From contig CAZMVD010000029.1 in the NCBI GenBank assembly GCA_964569425.1, forward strand, positions 1 through 36,653: DNA of 36,653 nucleotides, given 5' to 3'. Every line of letters starts with the position of its first letter. Within the stretch, counting starts at the first letter, position 1. The position numbers and the translations under genes were made by a program. The notes beneath the pieces were generated by a model. That model saw only the letters and a list, made by a program, of their open reading frames with translations, was not told the origin of the DNA and did no database searches. This document shows, one piece after another, positions 32,904 to 36,653 of the stretch. Origin of the DNA: JACQXM01 sp964569425. Its GTDB lineage: Bacteria > Planctomycetota > Phycisphaerae > UBA1845.

Positions 32904-33611
32904 ATGACCGACGTTCGAACGCCGGAAGCCCGGAAGCTTTGTACCGCATCGGAGCTGGCCCTTTTCCTCTCGAGTCTGCCGCGTTCCGTTCAGAAACTCG
33001 GCGCGGCACAGTTGCGCAAGAAGGTGGCGCTCGTTCGACGCGCACGCGATAAGTATCGGGCCCTGGCGCACAGCCAGCGCCGCGAGGCGCGGGGCAAGCA
33101 AGAGGCGCGGCGGACCAGGCCCGCCGAGGGAAACCTGCGAACGCGACGCAAGGCGGAACTGTTCACTCAGGCGTTGGCGAGGTTGACACTGCGACTGGCT
33201 CAAGTGGAAGACCAGGAGGGTGCGGCCAAAGATCAGGTCGCACCACGGGCCAAGGGAAAAAATGGCCGATCAAGTGCGAAGCCTTCGCCTAAAAAGTCTG
33301 CCAAGGTGCCGCGCGGTCGCGTCGTCGCCAAGAATGCGAAACCACCCGGCGTGGACGACGCCGCTGCGGATGAGCCGGACTTTCCTGCCGGGCGAAATTC
33401 CCAATCCAAAGGACGCGCGCCCAGGGCATCGCTGCTGGCGGCCAACCTGCATGGCTCGTTGGAGAAGATGCAGCTTTCTCGCAAGGCCATGAGCAAAGCC
33501 ACGGAGGGGCTGCGAAATGTGCGGTCGCAAAAGCGCATGGGGGCGCGCCGCGTTCAGAGCCACCTGGCCGCGGCTGGGCGGCGCAAACAGGGCAAACGCG
33601 ACAGCCGGTAA
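32904..33611 (+). CDS. Very basic, Lys/Arg-rich protein of unknown function (235 aa)
   Basis: A 235-residue protein. The first half is helical ('LCTASELALFLSSLPRSVQKLGAAQLRKKVALVRRARDKYRALAHSQ' region, then 'NLRTRRKAELFTQALARLTLRL'), and I recall similar uncharacterised proteins in other bacteria. The middle is a Lys/Pro/Ala-rich linker like histone H1 tails ('SSAKPSPKKSAKVPRG'). The last 50 residues are again helical and basic ('SLEKMQLSRKAMSKATEGLRNVRSQKR'). ATG 32904 is chosen because AAGGAG (32890-32895) is eight bases upstream. DNA or RNA binding is plausible from charge alone. No neighbour explains it. Confidence 0.8.
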   Translation: MTDVRTPEARKLCTASELALFLSSLPRSVQKLGAAQLRKKVALVRRARDKYRALAHSQRREARGKQEARRTRPAEGNLRTRRKAELFTQALARLTLRLAQVEDQEGAAKDQVAPRAKGKNGRSSAKPSPKKSAKVPRGRVVAKNAKPPGVDDAAADEPDFPAGRNSQSKGRAPRASLLAANLHGSLEKMQLSRKAMSKATEGLRNVRSQKRMGARRVQSHLAAAGRRKQGKRDSR

Positions 33612-33959
33612 GGGCTTCGCAAGAACGAAGCCGGGGAAAGAGTCGGCGTATCACCCTGGCGCCCGTCGAGGTGCGCGACCGCGGGCTAATCGCGTTCGGA
33701 TCGTTCCGGATTCGCGGTCCGCGGCGACGCCAGCGACATCTGAAACTCGACCACCTCAAGGAATCTGCGCGCAATGTTTTGTTCGTCCCGGAGTGCGAGG
33801 TATTGCATGGAAGTACCTCAGCTCGGCGTCCGGTGGACCGCTTCAGGCAAGTTGCCGTGTTGGCTGGTTCGTACGATGCAGGCGTTTTGACGGTCACGCG
33901 AGGTCTATCTACCATGTCGCAGTTACGGAAACCTGTTCATACCTACCAAGAGGCCGTCC
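33612..33959. other. Intergenic region between the basic-protein gene and coaB
   Basis: About 350 bases. Immediately after the stop codon, GGCTTCG (33613-33619) pairs with CGAAGCC (33626-33632) over a CAAGAA loop, a terminator-like hairpin without a T-run. Beyond it I see no gene; an open frame at 33671-34153 overlaps coaB in another frame and is rejected. Confidence 0.5.
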
Positions 33960-34631
33960 ATGAACCTGTTGATCACCGCCGGGCCGACGCGCGAATTTCT
34001 CGATTCGGTCCGGTTCCTGTCCAACCCCTCCACCGGCAAGATGGGCTTCGCCATCGCCGCCGAAGCGGCGCGCCGCGGGCACCGCGTCTCGCTGGTGGCC
34101 GGCCCCGTCGAGCTGCCCGACCCGCCGGGGGTGGACATCGTTCGCGTGATTAACGCCCACGCCATGTTCCGCGCCTCCGTGGCCCTGTTCGCCGAGTGCC
34201 AGGCGGCGGTCATGACCGCGGCGGTATGCGACTACCGCCCCATGCGCCGCCAGGACAAGAAAATGAAGAAAAAGAACCGCCCGCGCACGCTGCTGCTGGT
34301 CCCCACCGAGGACATTTGCGCCCACCTCGGCCGCGACAAAGGCGAACGCGTCGTCGTCGGCTTCGCCATGGAAGACCACGAACACCACGCCCACGCCGAA
34401 GACAAACTGCGCCGCAAGAACTGCGACGCGATGGTGCTCAACGGCCCGGCCAACGTCGGCGCCGACGATGCCGAGATTGAAGTCCTTCGGACCGACACCG
34501 GCTGGCAGCCCGCCGTTCGGGGTACCAAGGCGGAATTGGCGGGGGGCATCGTCAGTTTGGTGGAGGAACTTGTGGAAGCGGCAGCGGCGGCATTCAGCAA
34601 GAGCGCCACGCCGGCGAAGCGCGTTTACTGA
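33960..34631 (+). CDS. coaB: Stand-alone phosphopantothenate--cysteine ligase (CoaB domain)
   Basis: A 223-residue protein matching only the CoaB half of bacterial CoaBC. CoaB joins 4'-phosphopantothenate and cysteine during coenzyme A synthesis. Seen: the nucleotide-binding start 'NLLITAGPTREFLDSVRFLSNPSTGKMGFAIA', the 'MTAAVCDYRP' motif, the lysine run 'DKKMKKKN' followed by 'LLLVPTEDICAHLG', 'VVVGFAMED' and 'DAMVLNGPANVG'. No flavin-binding CoaC decarboxylase domain precedes it, so CoaC should be encoded elsewhere. ATG 33960 starts right at the family N-terminus; AGAGG lies upstream. Its ATG context overlaps nothing, so it is probably transcribed alone. Confidence 0.9.
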   Translation: MNLLITAGPTREFLDSVRFLSNPSTGKMGFAIAAEAARRGHRVSLVAGPVELPDPPGVDIVRVINAHAMFRASVALFAECQAAVMTAAVCDYRPMRRQDKKMKKKNRPRTLLLVPTEDICAHLGRDKGERVVVGFAMEDHEHHAHAEDKLRRKNCDAMVLNGPANVGADDAEIEVLRTDTGWQPAVRGTKAELAGGIVSLVEELVEAAAAAFSKSATPAKRVY

Positions 34632-34996
34632 GGCGAATCACTCCGTCCGCACATGGACTTCCAAAGCCGGCTTTCCCTTACTCGGTTGTGCTTTAAGTCG
34701 TCCAGGCTTCCACCGGCTCAAGTTTACTCGGCACGCCATTGTTCCATAATCGATTGTCAATAAATAGTTTGCGTGCGGTCTTGGATCGCGCCTCGGGCTG
34801 GGAAGAATCCATCCCGTGGGAGTTGCGACGGCCACGGCGCGCCGCAACCGGCGAATAATGCTCAAGGCAAGTCGTAACCGCCGCCGATGAAAAAGGGAAC
34901 TCTCTGCGCCGTGGCGAAACCCGGCTTTTAACGTTGCGGATTGAGCTGGGAACGGAGGCGGAGGGCCGGGCGAAGAGAAAATTTCGGGATAGGCTG

Positions 34997-35024
34997 TTGA
35001 CTAGACTTGGCCGATACCTACAAT
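34997..35024 (+). promoter_or_regulatory. Sigma-70-type promoter far upstream of the repeat lipoprotein
   Basis: TTGACT (34997-35002), a 16-base spacer and TACAAT (35019-35024), each one mismatch from consensus. The predicted start near 35031 is about 375 bases before the next ATG and 14 bases before a stable hairpin. Confidence 0.5.
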
Positions 35025-35044
35025 TCGCCCGCTATAGGCTTTGC

Positions 35045-35135
35045 GACCCGGGACTTCCGTTACGAGAATGCCGGAAGTTGGGTCGATCAACGCAGTGCGG
35101 AGGAGCATTTTGTTCCGGATGGCGCGTTTCCGGAA
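35045..35135 (+). ncRNA. Structured RNA candidate: two consecutive hairpins
   Basis: Hairpin 1: GACCC (35045-35049) with GGGTC (35080-35084) and ACTTCCG (35053-35059) with CGGAAGT (35072-35078), separated by a small internal loop. Hairpin 2: TTCCGGA (35113-35119) with TCCGGAA (35129-35135). Both follow the promoter at 34997-35024. They could be a leader element for the lipoprotein gene or an independent small RNA. No known family is recognised. Confidence 0.3.
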
Positions 35136-35404
35136 AATGCGGCCCCCAACTCACCACCGCGTTGACGTCTTCGGTCGATTCATGAAGGGCTTTTGTCCGT
35201 AAGTGAAGCGGCAATTGGGCGACTTGGTCAAAGGACGATCAGAATTACTCACCGGCTCGACAGTTGTTACCGGACTTGCTGAATGACGCGGTTCAGGTTG
35301 GCAGTCGTCGGCGGTGTTCTTGGGGACGTGCGGTATTGCGTCGTGAAAACAAGCGTGTGACCAGAGGATCACGCCACAGTCTTTTAACTGGAGGTAAAAA
35401 GGTA

Positions 35405-36653
35405 ATGCTGAATTCGACGGTGAAGTCTGACACTCAGGTTCGCACGCTGGTGCGAGGCGTGTCGCGCTGGGGCACGCTATGTGGCGTGCTCGCCATGGTG
35501 ATGTTGTCGGCCGGCTGTCCCCCGGTGGTGATGCCGCGGTGCACGGTCGACGCGGATTGCGACGACGGCAACTTCTGCAACGGCGCGGAAACTTGCTTGA
35601 TCCAGAACAACACAGGTACCTGTCAGGCCGGCACGGCGCCCTGCCCGGACAACGAAACCTGCAACGAAGAAGCGGATCGTTGCGAGAACTGCGACGCCGA
35701 CGCGGATTGCGATGATGGCGACGCCTGCAACGGCGCCGAGACCTGCACCAACGGCCGCTGCGCCGACGGCACGCCCGTGAATTGCGACGACGGCGTGGCC
35801 TGCACGGATGATTCGTGCGATCCGGCCACCGGTGATTGCACCAACGCCGACAACTGCCCGGCCGGTCAGGTCTGCGTGGAAGCGACTGGCGCCTGTGCCG
35901 ACTCCTGTGCGGACGACGCGGATTGCGACGACGGCACGTTCTGCAACGGCGCCGAGACCTGTGTCGATGGCGCTTGCACCGCGGGCACCAATCCCTGCCC
36001 GGACAACGGCCTGTTCTGCGACGGCACCGAGTCCTGCGATGAGGACGCCGACGCCTGCGTGTCGTCCGGCAATCCGTGCATGGCCGGCGAGACCTGCAAC
36101 GAAGACACCGACGCTTGTGACGTGGCCCCCTGCGCCGACGATGCCGATTGCGACGACGGTTTGTTCTGCAACGGCGACGAGACCTGCGTCGACGGCGGCT
36201 GCACCGCGGGCACCGACCCCTGTGCGGCAAACGAGACGTGCAACGAGGCGACCGATGCCTGCGATCCGATCGCGGGCGATATGTTCGACTTCACGCTCGG
36301 TCAGGATTCGCTGACGGGCACCGCGAACGCGGACATGTTTTCGGCTCCGTTGATTTTCAACGCCCCCACGGGCACCAGCCTGCCGTCGCTTCAGACGGGC
36401 GACAGTGCCGTTGGTAACGGCGGCGCGGACACCCTGACCGCGACGTTCAACTTCACCGCCGGCACCACGGTTTCGGCGACGTTGACGAACATTCCGACGA
36501 TCACGATTTCCGATCTCGGTACCGCTGCCACGACGCTGTCCGGAACGACGGTGACCGGCACGACCCGGTTCAACTTCCAGAACAGCATCAACACCAACGC
36601 GTTCAACCTCACCAACATGGCCACGCTGCCGGACCTCGGCATCAGCAACCAGG
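35405..36653 (+). CDS. Surface lipoprotein with Cys-rich DxDCDDG repeats and an adhesin-like domain (3' partial)
   Basis: The frame runs open to the window end (416 codons visible). Residues 1-38 form a lipoprotein signal ending L-S-A-G-C38. Residues about 45-290 consist of cysteine-rich repeats of about 45 residues, 'DADCDDGxFCNGxETC' followed by 'G-x-C-x-x-G-x-x-P-C' and 'NETCNE' links; at least four full copies are visible, with Asp-rich loops that could bind calcium. From about residue 295 composition changes to Thr/Asn/Gly-rich beta repeats ('DFTLGQDSLTGTANADMF', 'SLQTGDSAVGNGGADTL', 'ATLTNIPTITISDLG') like S-layer or RTX-type surface proteins. ATG 35405 follows GGAGG (35390-35394) by ten bases. 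A cell-surface anchored adhesin or layer protein is inferred. Minus-strand frames across it are shadows. Confidence 0.85.
   Translation, partial: MLNSTVKSDTQVRTLVRGVSRWGTLCGVLAMVMLSAGCPPVVMPRCTVDADCDDGNFCNGAETCLIQNNTGTCQAGTAPCPDNETCNEEADRCENCDADADCDDGDACNGAETCTNGRCADGTPVNCDDGVACTDDSCDPATGDCTNADNCPAGQVCVEATGACADSCADDADCDDGTFCNGAETCVDGACTAGTNPCPDNGLFCDGTESCDEDADACVSSGNPCMAGETCNEDTDACDVAPCADDADCDDGLFCNGDETCVDGGCTAGTDPCAANETCNEATDACDPIAGDMFDFTLGQDSLTGTANADMFSAPLIFNAPTGTSLPSLQTGDSAVGNGGADTLTATFNFTAGTTVSATLTNIPTITISDLGTAATTLSGTTVTGTTRFNFQNSINTNAFNLTNMATLPDLGISNQ

Larger units (their letters stand above)
34632..35404. other. Long intergenic region upstream of the repeat lipoprotein
   Basis: About 770 bases with no supported gene. 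It contains a perfect palindrome AAAGCCGGCTTT at 34663-34674 (possible coaB end), an AT-rich patch near 34740-34770, the promoter at 34997-35024 and two stable hairpins (35045-35084 and 35113-35135). The plan, promoter then hairpins then about 270 bases to the ATG, suggests a structured 5' leader or a separate small RNA. I recognise no known riboswitch. Confidence 0.55.

Noticed and set aside
33671..34153. 160-codon plus-strand open frame overlapping coaB
   Set aside because: The overlapping part is an out-of-frame copy of coaB sequence and the upstream part has no features.
34638..34865. 75-codon minus-strand open frame after coaB
   Set aside because: No ribosome-binding site, no hydrophobic or domain features, and it crosses an AT-rich intergenic patch.
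35151..36230. 359-codon minus-strand open frame opposite the repeat lipoprotein
   Set aside because: It is almost entirely Arg/Cys/Pro, the antisense translation of the DADCDDG repeats.

Overview
The window is GC-rich, densely coded bacterial DNA that most resembles a member of the Planctomycetota. The phylum call rests on protein style, not a marker gene: many GTG starts, a PEP-CTERM protein, a prepilin-like protein ending in a 'FADGHV' block, dockerin-like tails, a very large cysteine-rich secreted protein built from 'GACC' modules, a lipoprotein with 'DADCDDG' repeats, and a single-chain glycyl-tRNA synthetase. No rRNA, tRNA, CRISPR array, transposase or phage gene was seen.

Layout. 1-363 is the tail of an Arg/Gly-rich protein. 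498-4734 holds glycyl-tRNA synthetase and a Lon-type protease. 4915-8077 runs on the minus strand: a tiny membrane or lipoprotein, then a four-gene operon read from 8077 down to 5324 (degenerate receiver domain, CBS-domain protein, Tat-exported DUF362 protein, membrane protein). 8727-11319 is a two-component pair: a histidine kinase with an N-terminal globin domain and an NtrC-type sigma-54 activator. 11360-12001 (minus) is a PEP-CTERM protein. 12636-17370 is pyruvate:ferredoxin oxidoreductase followed by a dihydroorotate-dehydrogenase-like protein. 17652-22577 (minus) encodes the giant cysteine-rich secreted protein, with a terminator beyond its end. 23468-30134 is a metal-uptake cluster: outer-membrane channel, small lipoprotein, TroA-type binding protein, ATPase, two permeases and MntR. 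30291-32761 encodes a six-bladed NHL propeller with a dockerin-like tail and an overlapping prepilin-like protein. 32904-34631 holds a basic protein and a stand-alone CoaB. 35405 to the end is a repeat-rich surface lipoprotein that runs out of the window.

Two systems stand out. First, the globin-coupled kinase and sigma-54 activator lie between two near-consensus sigma-54 promoters (8099-8114 and 12050-12065). These share an extended core; one faces the receiver/CBS/DUF362/membrane operon and the other the PEP-CTERM gene. The simplest reading is a heme-based gas or redox sensor that switches a sigma-54 regulon including an exported, sorted surface protein. Second, both permeases of the metal transporter carry DtxR/MntR-type domains at their C-termini with metal-ligand residues retained, resembling the chlamydial YtgCR permease-repressor fusion but doubled and accompanied by a free MntR.

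Gaps longer than 300 bases are described as separate entries. Start sites were moved from the longest possible start wherever a ribosome-binding site, a signal peptide or translational overlap pointed to a better one.
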